Source: Botryosphaeria dothidea
Taxonomy: Eukaryota; Ascomycota; Dothideomycetes; Botryosphaeriales; Botryosphaeriaceae
Length of the DNA: 64,000 nt
NCBI GenBank assembly: GCA_011503125.2
Contig: WWBZ02000001.1
Span: 2,852,001 to 2,916,000, forward strand
Direction of reading: 5' to 3'
In this document: positions 33,454-46,100 of the stretch, piece by piece
Layout: every line of letters starts with the position of its first letter
Numbering within the stretch: position 1 is the stretch's first letter
Position numbers and translations under genes: made by a program
Notes under the pieces: generated by a model
Databases searched by the model: none
Told to the model about the DNA's origin: nothing
Seen by the model: the letters and a program-made list of their open reading frames with translations, nothing else

Positions 33454-35270
33454 TTAGCTGACATTTTTGACTTGAACTCTTACGCCTTTCGAGTCGAGCG
33501 GCGAGCTCCCAAGGAAGAAGTCATGTGCGAGCTCCACGTCTCTTTCATCCGTCTCAAACAACTCGAACTCGAACTCGCGGAATGCCGTTCCCAGTCCAAG
33601 TGTGAGTTCTGCTAAAGCCAGGCTTCACATGGGTAAGCATGCGAGAAAAAACTTGGGAACATGACGACTGGGGACTCACTTAATGCCGAGACAGCCTCTA
33701 TCGCCTTTCCCGAACCCCATGAAATACCGTTCCAGCGGAATGCCATCCGGTGCCTTGGGGTTTCCTAACCACCGTTCTGGCATGAAGCGCCTCGGTTCTG
33801 GAAATATCTCTTCGTCCAAATCCACGTCCCGTATGCTCATGCTGACCGGAGTACGTGCTGGAATGATCCAAGGCCCGTACACCAATTCCTTGTCGTGCAA
33901 TCGCGGCAGCCTTCCTGGTATGCCCCCAGCAAGACGCACGCCCTCGCGGATACATGCGGCCAAGTACGCTCCACGTTCAAGAACCCGCAGATTCCTCCCT
34001 GCGGAGGTATCTGGGATGAGCTCACGTAATTCCTGCTTCAGTCGACGGTAGATGAGCGGGTTGATGATAATGTGGAAACTCGCAACACACATTGCCCGGG
34101 CAACTGTCTCCACGCCAGCACCAACCAAATTGCTGGTCTCAGCAGCAATCCGGGGAATGGTTTTGTCTGCAGGAGGAAGGTTGCTTCGGAGTATTTCCTT
34201 AAACAGAATGGGGTGAGGAGGCTTTTCTGTTGGCTGTGCATCGTCCCTGAGGAGCTGAGGTAATTGCTCCCTTACAATCTACGCATAGATTAATATTTAT
34301 TCAGCATATGAGCCCAGAAGCTTACTTTTCTGTAGTGGAGCAATGGTGCGCGGTTCGGCCAAAGTTTAGCCAACCATTCGAGCGGAATTCTCTGGAGTAT
34401 CTTCACAGTGTTAGTAGACATAACACCGAAGGATACACCTGAGCACGGGTACACCAACATAGTGCACTGAAGGAAAGTGAAGACTAAAGATCGAAAAGCG
34501 CCCAGCGCTGATCACTGAGGCATGGAAGTTGTCTCTGCATCCTTCCGATGCCAAGGAATCGTAGCAGACACCCCAGGACAGTCCTGTGATTATGTCGCCC
34601 GTGAAGGCAGTCCAAACATCCACCAAGTTGATCGGCCTGGAACTGTTCGAATGCTGCGTGAGTTGCTCGCAAACAAGACTGAGCTTGCTCGAAAGTAGGG
34701 CTTCACTCTCATAAATCACCCGTTTCGAGAACCTATGACCCCGTCAGTTTTGTCTCTGTAAGAACCGAATAATGATTGAGCTGACAAGGGGTTAAGAGCA
34801 GCCCGTCGGATCCTATGGACTTGATACTCCACAGTATCCGCATGAGTCTTGGGGGCAGACGACGGGGAGAAGCGAGCCGTCATCCAGGAATATTTGTCCG
34901 CCTTTGAGTTCCGTGCGTACAATTCGTCCCAAAAGTGACTGTCCGAGATGTGTAGTTCCTCGGGGTTAATGCGAATAATGGGACCTAGAATGAGTTTATT
35001 GTAAGCGCTCTCTGCTGACACGATATAACATTCGGTAGCAGTACCATATTTCTTGTGCAAGTCCTGGATTTGAAAGGTGAATTGGCCTTTCAAAACGACA
35101 TCGTAGTAAAACTCGTACCACTTGCTCAGTGCGGCTAGCTTTGGGCCCGGGAAGTGCGCCAGTGGATGGAACACCAAGCGCCTCAACGCTGCTATAGCCA
35201 ACCAGAGGGCGAACACCACACATACAGCTGGCAGGAATTCTGCAATAGTCATGGAAGAAAGGAAGGTCAT
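33454..35270 (-). CDS. Cytochrome P450 monooxygenase, microsomal
   Basis: Exons are 35270-35045, 34984-34786, 34732-34459, 34400-34326, 34278-33680 and 33622-33454, giving 513 residues, full length. An N-terminal membrane anchor (about 9-30) and proline-rich HFPGPKLAAL are followed by the I-helix AGVET (312-316), ExxR as EGVR (370-373) and PERW. The heme loop is FGKGDRGCLG (447-456) with ligand Cys454. All catalytic landmarks are intact. The style resembles fungal P450s of the trichodiene-oxygenase-like group (benzoate/terpenoid modifiers), but the substrate cannot be told. No other biosynthetic gene is adjacent. Donors GTCAGC and GTTGGT are non-consensus but are needed for the frame. The first intron (34985-35044, 60 nt) has no stop and is a multiple of three. 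Confidence 0.92.
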
Positions 35271-35986
35271 TTTATTGCAGTGGTGAAGTTCGGATAGTGA
35301 GTTACGTCGAGATAGGGGCAGGCGTGGATCATAAGTGATGTGTCGAAGCGTGGAGGCGGATCAAACAGCGATTTTGGCGGAACGCACCGGATCGGTCGAA
35401 AGCTTAATATAAATGTCCCGCGGTGGTGCAGAAGAAGCAAACGACCAAAACGTACAAACCGATCCCGGCAGATCTACGGTTTGAGGAGCAGATCAATCGT
35501 CCCATTGGCTGCGAACATCTGCACACCTCCTCTTCCCGCATCACCTGGGTCGTCTCACAGAAAACAAGTTAGTGTCCGTGTCTTAGAAGATATCCCTCCA
35601 CAGCTCACGCATGACCTGGCTCCACTTGTGGTGGCGTTTTGTCAAACGTCTTCCACTGGCACCGACTGCGTGACGCGAAATGTAGCAGAGCAAAATACTT
35701 ATATCTATTGCCTAGCTTTGACGATGCTAGCCGCCATCGAGGTGTTCATGTTCCCATACCCGTAACACGACATTTTCTCCCGCCAAATGCCTGGATCCAT
35801 ACCCTTGCTCCAATGTAAAAAAGCGCACTGCTAGCCACAGCCGAACCGATTCACGATGGGGTCGCAGTAGTCGAAATGTTGTGCCGGGATGTGGTATTTT
35901 GATTTTGAGGCTCCAGCTAAACCTGCTGCATCGACAAACGCCAGCCCTGGCTACATGCAAAACCCGAAGACGAAAGAAGAAGGCGT
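35271..35986. other. Intergenic: P450 promoter and P1 3' side
   Basis: This 716-nt region lies upstream of the P450 ATG and downstream of the P1 stop. No gene is supported. Confidence 0.55.
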
Positions 35987-36506
35987 TTAGTCGAAAAGAC
36001 CGAAGCCCATGTCCTCGTCGGACTCCTCCTTCTCTATAGAAGGATCCTGTTAGTGCGTGGCCTGCGCAAAATCGTACGATGGTTCGGGGAAGCAACGTAC
36101 CCTCCTCCTTCTCCTCGGCGGGGGCCTCGGCAGCGTCACCACCGGCGGCGGCGGCACCACCAGCAGGTGCGGCAGCAGCGGGGCCACCGGAGCCAACGTT
36201 CAGAAGAAGCTCCTTGACGTCCTTGCCCTCGAGAGCCTATATCCAGGTTAGAATTGGCGGGCTCTTCTTGTTGTGGATCGGTATTTTGCGCTGAGCGTAC
36301 CTTGGCGAACAGCGACGTCCAGATGGGCTCGACATCAGCAACCTTCGCGGCGGTGATCAGGGTCTGGAGCTTGTCGGACTGCGATAATGTTAGTAGTCGG
36401 CGGAGGAGCGAGCGCACAGCGACGGGCGACGACTGACGGTGATCTCAATGCCCTCGTCGGCAAGGATGAGGGCGGCGTAGGAAGAGGCAAGCTCGGCGGT
36501 CGACAT
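35987..36506 (-). CDS. RPP1: 60S acidic ribosomal stalk protein P1
   Basis: This is a component of the ribosomal stalk that recruits translation GTPases. Exons are 36506-36438, 36378-36301, 36236-36101 and 36033-35987 (introns 59, 64 and 67 nt), giving 109 residues, the normal size. It starts [19 protein letters not shown], has the helical dimerisation domain (about 1-60) and an Ala/Gly/Pro hinge. It ends in the universal [13 protein letters not shown] tail that contacts elongation factors, partly encoded by the last small exon. The first donor is GTCAGT rather than GTAAGT. Confidence 0.97.
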
Positions 36507-36800
36507 TGTGAAGGTCGTGAGGGGTTTTGCGCGGAGATGGGTGTTGTCGTCGCTGTCGTGGTATTGTCGCGATCTTTTTGGGTGGAGTGTTGAACATTCG
36601 TGTGCCCGGGCCGGCGGGAGGAAAAAGTGTTGTTCCAGCTAGCGAGGGCTTGGCGAGGGCCCCGCATCAGTGATGCTGCACCTTCGGCGATCCAGGCGTC
36701 CGTTACGTCAACCGGCACTTCTCAAATAACTCAACGCGCCGCCGTGCCTGCCCCTCGTACTGCATCGCACGCTGCCATCCCCACTGAGACAGACGCCGCC

Positions 36801-38749
36801 ATGACTGATTCGCCCGCGGTCCGCATTCCGCTGGATCCCCAGGAACAACCTATACTGGATCAACTGCTCGGCATCCGCACCCAGCTTGAACTGTTGCGTG
36901 CCGACAAGTCTACCTATGTCAAGTCCGAGGATGTGATCCGCCTGTACAACAGTATTATCGAGCAGGTAGAGCGTCTGAATAAGATCCGTACCCACAAGCG
37001 CCTTGAGCAAAACAGAGGTCTGTCTCGTGCCCCTATCGCTTCCCGTAATCCACCCGAACCAACCCGCAGACTACCTTTAACTTTCCCCTTGAACGGACAC
37101 GCGACAGCCTTTGAACGAATCCCGAAGCTTGTGACTAACCTTAATGTAGTCGACACTGTGCTCGATGACTGCTTCCAGCTAATATCGCTGGCGTACATGG
37201 CCATTGGCAAGAACCATGAAGCCCCGGCCACGTATTCCGCTGTCTCAACTATGAAGGTAGTTTCTCGGCCTTTCCATGCATGGGTTAATGCTGACGCCGA
37301 TCAGCGTCTGCTGGATCATCTCTATGAAGCCGCATTCTTCTCTCCGAAAGATTTGGATTCCGTCGAATCTCGCTTGAAAGAGTATCGGACTTCTGTCGAA
37401 AGGGGTAAAGAGACATATAGCCCATCTCTCATCACACTTCTCGAAGCACGCATGGATATCTGCCAGGAGCTCCTTGAGAAGCTGAAACACACACTGGAGA
37501 AGCTCAGCCCTGAGCTAAAGCCAATCTACGAAAAGCTGGTGTCGATATTGCGCTCTCTTTCCGCGTGCAATACCAGGTCCAAGGTAAGTTCCTTCAGAAA
37601 TAAATCTTAAAAGTTGATTATCAGTCCGAGTCATCCGGCTGATCGCGTTCCCTTCCCGATTTGCTTTCTCGAGATCCGTGACACTTTGCTCGCGCGCTTA
37701 CATCCGTTGGATCGGTCGATAATCTTCTTTCATCTCGTATTTAGCTGATTATGCATACAGTATCCCGCGTCCGAGGTCAAGCAGCTCCATGATCAGTTGA
37801 AGCAAATTGCAGAACAGCTCCAAGCAGAGAACAAGCTTGATGTGGATCTTTCCGAGCAGGGATACGCACAGGTAATCGAGCATATGCAAATTCGCCCGTC
37901 CGACGCTGCACCCGATGGAGATGAACTCATCAAGGATCTGCTCACACGTTGCTTCCTCTGGCATGATATTATAGAACAGAGGTATGTTACGTAGTTGTAA
38001 CTTCAATTTGTTGAAAATGGTCGACTGACACGCTTCTTCTAGGCAAGGCAAGGTCGATGAGAAGTTTGGAGATATATATAGGAAGCTACTCAACATCCGC
38101 ACACAACTGGAGAAGTTGCAGCTTACTCAAGCATGGTCTTTGCGAGAGACAGATCTCTACAGCTTCCAACGTCAGCTGGACCGGATCGACGAGAGCCGGG
38201 TAGACGGTAACTTTCAGGATGTGCAGGGACACCCTGCCGAACTTCACACTCAGAGGGTCAGTAACCTTAACTGCTCGCTCAAACATTTTGCTGATCTTCC
38301 CTAGACTCTGCTATACCTTCTGCGTAAGAGCTATGCGTTAATCTATTTTCTTATCATTTCATCCGAGCCCGTCTCCGAGGCTCTTCTGCCTATCTACAAT
38401 CAACTCAACACATTGAAAAGATGCTTGGAAGAGGTGAAGAGATCGGGTGGCGTGTCCTCTCCTCGGGATCTGTATCCTTACAGCATGAAGGTATGCGTCG
38501 CGTAGTATTTGATGCTATCATAACTTACGTTATCTAACGTTCTGACAGTTGAACTCTATTGACAATATGCGCCAAGACGGGAAATTCATGATTGGAGACG
38601 ACATCCCAGATGGCCAGGGAGCAGTCAACCAACTACTCGCCGAATGTTTTGATCTAGCGTACGAGCTCAGAACAGCGGTAGAGGAGTCGGAAGAGGAACG
38701 CGAGACCGTGCAGAAAGACGCGGAGCCACCTAAGGTTGAAGCGCAGTGA
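36801..38749 (+). CDS. DUF2408 family protein, function unknown
   Basis: Exons are 36801-37017, 37150-37256, 37305-37583, 37761-37981, 38043-38256, 38305-38490 and 38549-38749, giving 474 residues. It is almost entirely helical with a repeated pattern. Segments such as LLGIRTQLELLRADKSTY and KLLNIRTQLEKLQLTQAW look like two copies of one module, and the pairs LDDCFQLISLAYMAIG / LLYLLRKSYALIYFLI also resemble each other. I recognise it as the fungal DUF2408 family; no function is known to me. It is cytosolic by composition, with an acidic C-terminal tail (EESEEERETVQKDAE). Introns 1 (132 nt) and 2 (48 nt) are multiples of three without stops. It diverges from RPP1 across a 294-nt shared promoter. 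Confidence 0.85.
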
Positions 38750-38939
38750 TCGCGCGGTTATTTGATAACAGAATCAGACAGACGGAACCAGCAGGCATGA
38801 GAGTTCGGCGTCTTGGATCATACCCGGGAAGTCATCAGAATGGAGATGTCAGCAAAGGATGGCAGGAATATGACATACTGGGATAAACGGCAGGTACTCT
38901 TCTTTTGTGCATTCATCGGAGGGAGCAGACGTGACAGCT

Positions 38940-39861
38940 TCAAATATCGATTTGAATTTTATCCAATAATTCAGAACCATCTCCTTCATCGACAGCAACT
39001 GGGGCGTCGGCATCCTTGAAAGTTAATCGATCGCCGTATGATATACCTGGATATCATCAGCATCCTCAACAGCCCAGGGCAGGCCGGTTTGGAGGCAGAC
39101 TCACATAATTCTTCGCCGGCCTTCACGTTGCGAAGAGTCTGGTACTTTATGACCTGACGTTCAAGATCCCTCTTCCAGCCCACATTTTGGTCTCGAGCGT
39201 GGTTAAACATGGACCCGAGGCCGAAGATGATGGCCTGCGTCATTTTCTTATTTCCATCGGATGTAAACACCGGCCAATTGCTGTCGAGTTTGGTTATCGG
39301 GCGAGCGGTGAGCCTAAGTTTAGCGCAGACATACTATGTGTAGTGATGCAAGGACGTGTGCTTGATATGTTGCTCATTTTCTTCAACGCCTAAAGTTAGC
39401 ACGGGACACACCTCTATGGTAGTCCAGGCAGGGATGTCTTGAGCTGCAAAGACACCTCGACCTGTATGTACAACGACCGGTCAGACAGAAGCGTCCCAGA
39501 CAGCATGCAGGTCGCGCAGAGACAGAATACAACCTTTAGGGGTGTCCAGAACCAAGACAAGACGCGCATCTCGGCGCGGGGAGAGATAGTCCTTAGTGTC
39601 ACCATTCATCTCTCCTCCAACCAACGGTTGCGAGACAGAAGATTTTGCGCCTTGTGCGATGTCGCGCGAGCGGCAGCGAGCCGGGTGGTTGAGATGCTGA
39701 GAATGGGTTTGGGCATCAAAATTTCTCCGAATAGGCTTGGGGCTACTGGGCGATGGCGTCTGTGGGGCGCACACGGCAGCATCCGCCTTTCGCTTGTCGA
39801 GCTCCCGCAGCGCCTGCACGTCAAGAGTTACCTCGACGCCGGTTTCAGGCCGGCTGTCCAT
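38940..39861 (-). CDS. Small SET-domain methyltransferase, Set7-like
   Basis: Exons are 39861-39534, 39461-39335, 39280-39105 and 39046-38940, giving 245 residues from the first ATG. Starting at the ATG at 39609 (MNGDTKDYLSP) would give 161 residues, closer to the compact fungal enzyme. The SET core is complete: GRGVFAAQDIPAWTTIE, LGSMFNHARDQN (the NHxxxPN-type cofactor knot) and GEELCISYG. No pre-SET or post-SET cysteines are seen. Size and motifs match fission-yeast Set7, a histone H3-K37 methyltransferase in gametogenesis; the substrate here is inferred. The region between 39861 and 39609 is poorly conserved-looking and overlaps the leader zone of TRAPPC13 on the other strand, so the shorter start is likely. 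Introns are 72, 54 and 58 nt. Confidence 0.82.
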
Positions 39862-39972
39862 CCCCGACGACTCCCTCGCTTTGCTTTTTCATGCAAAGCC
39901 CGGCTGCCGGGTGCTTCGTTCGGCAGTCGCTGCGCCCGTCGGCCCATCACCGCCACCAGCACATCGCCGCCC

Positions 39973-41078
39973 ATGGCCCACCAACGCTCCCACTCGACCA
40001 GTGAAGGCCTCAAGGGCCCACACTCGGTCAGCCTCAAGGTCCTGCGGTAAATCTGCCCGCGTTTCTCCTCGCTGCTCGTTGCCCAAGTAACCAACGTCGT
40101 CCGACAGCCTCTCGCGGCCCTCGCTGGCCCATAGCTTCCCGCTTCCGCAGCCTGCCGAGCCCGATGAGTTCACCGTCTCTCCCAAAGCCTCCCTCGCGTA
40201 TCCTACCGCCGATCCCAGGGACCCCTTCCTCGTTTCGCCGTTGCTGAAGCTGCCGGAGGCCTTTGGGAGCGCTTATGTCGGCGAGGCTTTCTCCTGCACC
40301 CTATGTGCAAACAATGAGCTGCTGCTTGGCGACGAGAGCAAGACTGTCAGCGGCGTCAGGATTGCGGCCGACATGCAGACGCCCTCCGCCCCGAGCGGTA
40401 TACCATTGGAGCTTGAGCCCAAGGATGACGCCGATGCGGCTCAGGGGACCGTCGGCGCAGGTGAATCGGTCCAGAAGATCCTCACGTTCGACCTGAAGGA
40501 GGAAGGGTCTCACACGCTGGCCGTCACCGTGACCTACACGGAGACGCAGATGGCCGGCGAGGGCAAGGCGGCCGGCGGTCGCGTGCGCACATTCCGGAAG
40601 CTGTACCAATTCGTTGCGCAGCAGCTCATCAGCGTCAAAACAAAAACCAGCGAGCTGACAGCGAAGGGCGGGCCAAGCAAATTTGTACTAGAGGCACAGC
40701 TTGAAAACCTTGGCGAAGGGAGCCTGAGCCTTGAGGTAGGTGCCAAGCTCATGGATCGTGCTGATGGCCGAGTGCTGAAAGTTTGTGCAGCCCGTTATTG
40801 TCAATGCTGAAGCGCCGTTCAAGTCTAGCTCCTTGAACATGCCTCTCAACGCTTCCCCGGAAGAGCCACCCCATCTGCACGTCCTAGGCCCAGGAGACGT
40901 CTCACAGGTCGCTTTTATTATTGAGCAGCAAGAGGTGGCGGCATCGGGCGACACTGCCTCGCCAGCAAATACAGCTGGACGGCGCATGCTCGTGCGCAAC
41001 CTCTGGGTTCAGTGGCGCAGCCCTTTGGGCGGCCGGGGCTCTTTGAAGATTGGGCCTTTGTTCACGCGCACACGTTGA
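39973..41078 (+). CDS. TRAPPC13: TRAPP complex subunit 13 (TRAPPC13, DUF974)
   Basis: This is a subunit of TRAPP III-type tethering complexes, which activate Rab1/Ypt1 in secretion and autophagy. Exons are 39973-40046, 40108-40735 and 40782-41078 (introns 61 and 46 nt), giving 332 residues. The beta-rich architecture is visible. It includes LVSPLLKLPEAFGSAYVGEAFSCTL with CANNELLL, LEPKDDADAAQGT, a Gly/Glu-rich strand pair, FRKLYQFVAQQLISVKTKTSEL, LEAQLENLGEGSLSLE, PFKSSSLN, and the C-terminal LRVEWRS-like VQWRSPLGGRGSL. The start MAHQRSHSTSEG and VSLKVLRLSRPSL across the first splice match the family. The gene is head-to-head with the SET gene; the two possible starts are only 111 nt apart. 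Confidence 0.93.
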
Positions 41079-43197
41079 GAATGGCGGAAATAGTGCTTTG
41101 CGTACACACTGAAATTGGAGTTGACTAGTTCACGACAGAAGGGTATGGACGCTACCACAGACTCCCGCCATGGTCACGGACGACGGACCGGCGGCACGCA
41201 CAGGGTTTGAAGGATTGGAGCTAGCCCGGACGACTGGCAAACAGGGGGATACGTAATAGACACAGCAAGGGGGAGAGCGGACAGGCTCGGAAGGCGGAAC
41301 GGGACACCGACCGAAAGTGTTGGAAGGGCGGGCGTGGCAGGTAGAGAAGCATGGTGGGGAAGGGTTTATGCGGCAGGCATGTGCTTGTGCCTGACGTCTC
41401 TGAGGTTGAAGGCTAAATTCAAGACCAAACAAACGAGGCTCGCCGTCGGGCTGAGGCCTGGGCCCGCGGGACTGGTGCAGCACTCAACGTCAAACATGGC
41501 ATGTTCAAACAGCCGGAGCTGACGGCGCGAAACGTGGTGCACCGTGGCTTGGGAGATCTCTCCCAGGGCTTGATTGCGTCAATCACCAAGATTAGCTTTG
41601 GATGCTGCAGCACGGACACGGCCGTCTTCACGCAGGCGCGCCCGCGTGTCAAGCGCACGCGGGTGCGCGATAAATATAGGCGTGTGGGGAGACGGACATT
41701 GCCTCGCTAAAGCCCCTTTTCTAGAGGCGCGATGGGCGCGCATCAGGAGGGGCGGCGCTGGTCATGTCGAGAGTCGACACATGCTGCGCCAAGCGCCGCT
41801 ACGCACCCAGCCCGGAATTTGCATTGACCGCCGTGGTCCCTGCAGCGCCGATGCGGAAAGGGGACGAGGGACGACTTCCTCCCTCGGCCCAGAGCGACCG
41901 CGAACGACGCCCATCAGCTCGGGGTGGCATCATGTGCGGACGATCGCGAGGGGAGCAGCGTGCGCGGCGAGTAATGGCACCCCTGCTCGCTCTGCCGGCG
42001 GCGATGTAGCGTGTCTGCTCGCACGACAGCCCACCGGCACTGAGTCTTCGGCGCGCGGCCGTTCGGCAGGGCCGTCCAGGGACCACGCCCGGAAATGGCA
42101 GCGCGCATCACTTGGTTCGTAGCGTATCGTCTGCGGCTCGCGGCCAATGGACCGGCGCACTCGAGGGAGGCGTGCTATCGACGCGCCGTATTGTATTCGG
42201 GAGAGGATCCGCGTTGGGTGCAAGTGTACGAGCAGAGCGTCGGCCGGGGGCTGCTGGGGGTGTGCGCTGAGAGCTGGGTGCGAACAGGGCGCCGCGCTAC
42301 AGAGATGGTCGCGGCGGCGCCGCAGTGCCATTGGCCGCTTGGAGCGGGTCAAATGCTGATGTGCGTATTGTGCCTGCGCAAGCGGGCGACGGAAAATATC
42401 GCGCGCGCCGCTGTGGGGTTGGCCGCCGCGGAGCGCGAGCAGTGCACCGGTCGCGGACACAGCGGCGGCGGCGGCCGTTGTTGTCGTCGTCGTCGTCGCG
42501 CGTGTGGTCGTCGGCGCGGCGGCAGCAAATGGTGGAGGTGGAGATACAAGAGGCTGGCCGCTGAATGGACGGCGGCGGCGCAGCCCTAGCAGTGTGCGTG
42601 GGCGCGCTCCTGTGTCGCCCTGGCGGGTGCAGACAGGCCTGTCCTTGTCACTGCGCGCCGCCCTGGGTGATCAGTGCCAGCCCGGTCTTTCTGGAGAGAT
42701 AACAAGAGCGAAGCTTGACAGGCGCACTGCACGACGCGCCCGAGGCACGGCTGCTGGGATCACTCGCGACCTTCTTAATATTATACCAGAACCACTCCTG
42801 AAGCCGCCTCAGCACCCTGCCGTTGCCGTTGCCGCTGGCCCCCCTTCGAGCACGCCCTGCCCGCCCCCCCGGTCGACGCCTGCCGGCTCAGCCTATACGC
42901 CGCGCCGTCCTGACGAGACAGCGCCGGCCCACTCGAAACGCAACCTCCTCCGTCTCTGTCGCACAAAGCAAGCTCCCGCGCGCCCATCTGCCGCAAAACG
43001 CCCATGCAGCTACACAAACGGTGCCCATACATGACTTGACCACCACACTCGCCACTTGCCTCTCTTTCTCTATCCTTCGCGCTCTCTCTCTGCGCGCAGC
43101 CGCTCCTTTCCCCGCCACCTGTTCGCCGCTCTTTGTATCCGTTGCTTGCAAGCCCTCCATTTCTATGCGCTGCATCTTTACCTGATTCACACCCACA
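41079..43197. other. 2.1-kb GC-rich intergenic region, DENN-gene promoter
   Basis: No supportable gene is present; the many open frames are GC-driven. A GTC/GTT-type trinucleotide tract lies near 42475-42500. A CT-rich tract at about 43030-43180, immediately before the DENN-gene ATG, is typical of fungal leaders. Confidence 0.5.
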
Positions 43198-46100
43198 ATG
43201 GCCCCCGCCCCGCCCACCGCCGACCCGGCCAACGTGCCGCTCGCCGACTACTTCTTCATATCTGGCATCGAGTCGTCCCAGGTCTACGACGCCCAGCGCG
43301 TAAACGGCGCCGCCGTCGCCCCCGCAGAGTCGACTATCGAAGAAGATGCCGCGCTCGAGGTTGACGAAGACGATCACACACCGACCCCACCCCGCCCTAC
43401 CTCGTCTGACGGCCTCTCACTTTCCAAGCGCGCCAGCCACGAGACGCGCCAGTCGATAAGCAGTGTCATCGGCCCTGACAGCGGGCCCGGACCCACGGCC
43501 AGCAATCGCAGTAGCGCCACCATCAAAGGTTTCCCTCAGATTGGTGGTTCTGGCCTGAGCGACTTCGACTTCGACCAAGCCCTGCGCAAGTTCGCCGCCG
43601 AACGCGAAACATTTCTCGAGGAAATACAATTCAGTGCCGGGACTCTCAAGCAGGAGGATCGCCCGCGCCCCAGACCGAAGACACAAAGGATAGTGAGCGA
43701 GGATGCGAGCAGCATCGGCGCAGGGATCGGGAGCATCAGGAGGAGGATTAGCACTATTGGTAGAAGTCAGCGTAATTCTAGCGTGATGCGGAACTGTAAG
43801 TCGGTGCCTAGAATCTGGCGTCATGGGCCCGCCCGTCTGTTAACATTACCTACGCAGCTTCCGTCCGTACATCGAGAAGAATGAGTGGTTACAACTCCGT
43901 TATTCCCGCCCCGCGGCCTTTCCTCCACACACCGAACATGCATCCCCTGAAGAGGAGATACGAGCCAGTGCTGCTTGACAGATACCCTCCGAAGGCCATG
44001 GTTGACGAGCTCAAGAGGCGAAACCCTTTTCCGGACTACGTGCCCATGTTCGCTTTCCCTAATGATGTGAATGTCGTTTCATCGGATGAGCGCCCCCGCT
44101 CGACATGGCACGGCTTTGCCATGACCAACGGAGATGGTTCCAAGTTGCATGGCATTTGCCTGACTATCTGGGTGCCACTGAACCCGGTAGCAGCTGAGGA
44201 GCTGGAACGCCAGTGTGAGGAGTGGCGGAAGGCCAACATGACTCCAGAGGAAAGAGAGTTGGCGGGAAGCCTTGGAGAGCGTTTGGCAGCCGAGAGAGCA
44301 AAACTCTCGAGACTGTTAGCTCAATTGCCGACGGTGCCTTCTGGGTCTGAAGAAAGAGAAAGGCTTGAAGATGACATCAGCGCGGTCGAGGAGAAGATCG
44401 GCCTGATGAATGATCTCTTACGCCCTGTCAGACACGGCGCAGCCTCGAAGATCGACGGCCTTACCGATGGTGAAACCGGTCTCTGGATCCCCCGTGCATA
44501 TGGCGTACTGGGTAGAGATGCCGGTATGACAAGCTTCTGGAAGGAGTGGCTGAGAGCCGTCGTTGTGCCCATGTACCAAGGAAGCATGCTTCGGGTTCCT
44601 GCAAGCTCGCCCAGAATCGGCATGTGGCAGCCTCTTGAGCGCTATGTCGTCAATCTCTGCGCCGAGGCGCTCAGCCCAATGTCATCCATAACCCAGGTCG
44701 AACTTGCGGTTCGTGAGTTGCGCATGTACGCGCGAAAGGAGGCGGCCAACGAGTTACCTGGCTCTCGGAACACCGACCTCTACGCTCTTTTCCGGTCGCT
44801 CTCGATCCAAAACATCGTCACTCTCTTCGAATACGTACTTTCCGAGGGTCGCATCATCCTGCTCTCATCTCACACTAGCATGCTACACCTGGCCAGCGCG
44901 GCCATTACCCATCTGCTCTACCCGTTCAAATGGGCAGGCGTTTTCATTCCTGTTCTCCCGGTCCGCTTAATCCAAGCATTGGAGGCCCCATGCCCGTACA
45001 TTGTTGGAATCGAACGTCGTTATGAGAACGTGGAGCTACCTGAAGACGATTTCGTACTTGTGGACCTTGACCAGGATGTTATTGAGAGCACGGCGCCTCC
45101 AGTGCCGTTGCCTCGTCAGCAACGGAGAAAGCTGATTTCTCTGTTACAAGCGGCAGCACCTCACAACATAAAGTATGGCGTTCCAACCGGGACGCCCGCT
45201 TACGCGGTGGATGCCTATCCTTACGATGCTTTCTCTTCCGAAAACACGTCTATCTTCACTCACAAAGCACCCCGTTCAACACTGGCGCATTACGTCAGCC
45301 TAAACTCAGCCTCGTTCGGCGCTGCTGGAGCGTTCACAGCTCCACGACTCTGTGTCTTCAACGCCTTCCTCCAAGCCAGAGCCGAAAGCCGAGGTGCCAG
45401 TAGAGGTGCCAGCAGCCGCGGTGGAGAGAGGCCGTCAACAAGCTCAACCAGCAGAACGAACAACTCGCCCCCGTCGCCCAGCAGCAGGTCGCCAACTTCA
45501 ACGGTATTCCCTCCCTTGCCCTCCACGCCAATTTCCCGCAGCGACTCCGGTTACGCCCTCCAAGCAAGTCTCCGCGAGAAACGCTCCGGCCACTTCGACG
45601 CGGCCTCGCGACGGAGCTCCTCGGTACTTCAAAAAGCAGTCCATAAGGTCGTTTCCGTTAAAAGTACTAACTCCCTGCCGCAGTTTGGTCCGGAGAGGAT
45701 GAACACGCTTCGACGCCCCAGCCAACCCTTCCTCGGTCATTCGTCAAACTTGTCAACTTCTACCCTTGGCACTGATTACCGCGCTCCCTCGTCTTCGTAT
45801 GCCCCGTCTGTTTATGCACAGTCCACGCTTGCTGCTTCGACCGTTATGCCCAATGCTTTCTCAGCCCCCGTCCGCAACACAGATACGACTCAATGGTGTG
45901 AGGGTCATTGTATGCAATGGCGACCGAATGAAGAGAGGGCGACCTGTTCGATTTGTGATGAGAAGGCGGAGGATGGTATCTACAGGTGCACAGGTGAGTT
46001 ATACTTGCTTTCTTTTGCGATCTCCGCCAGCAGAACCTAACAATCAATTAGGCTGCTGCGTTATCTCTCACCCTAGGTGTCTGAACCAGATCTGCCTTGT

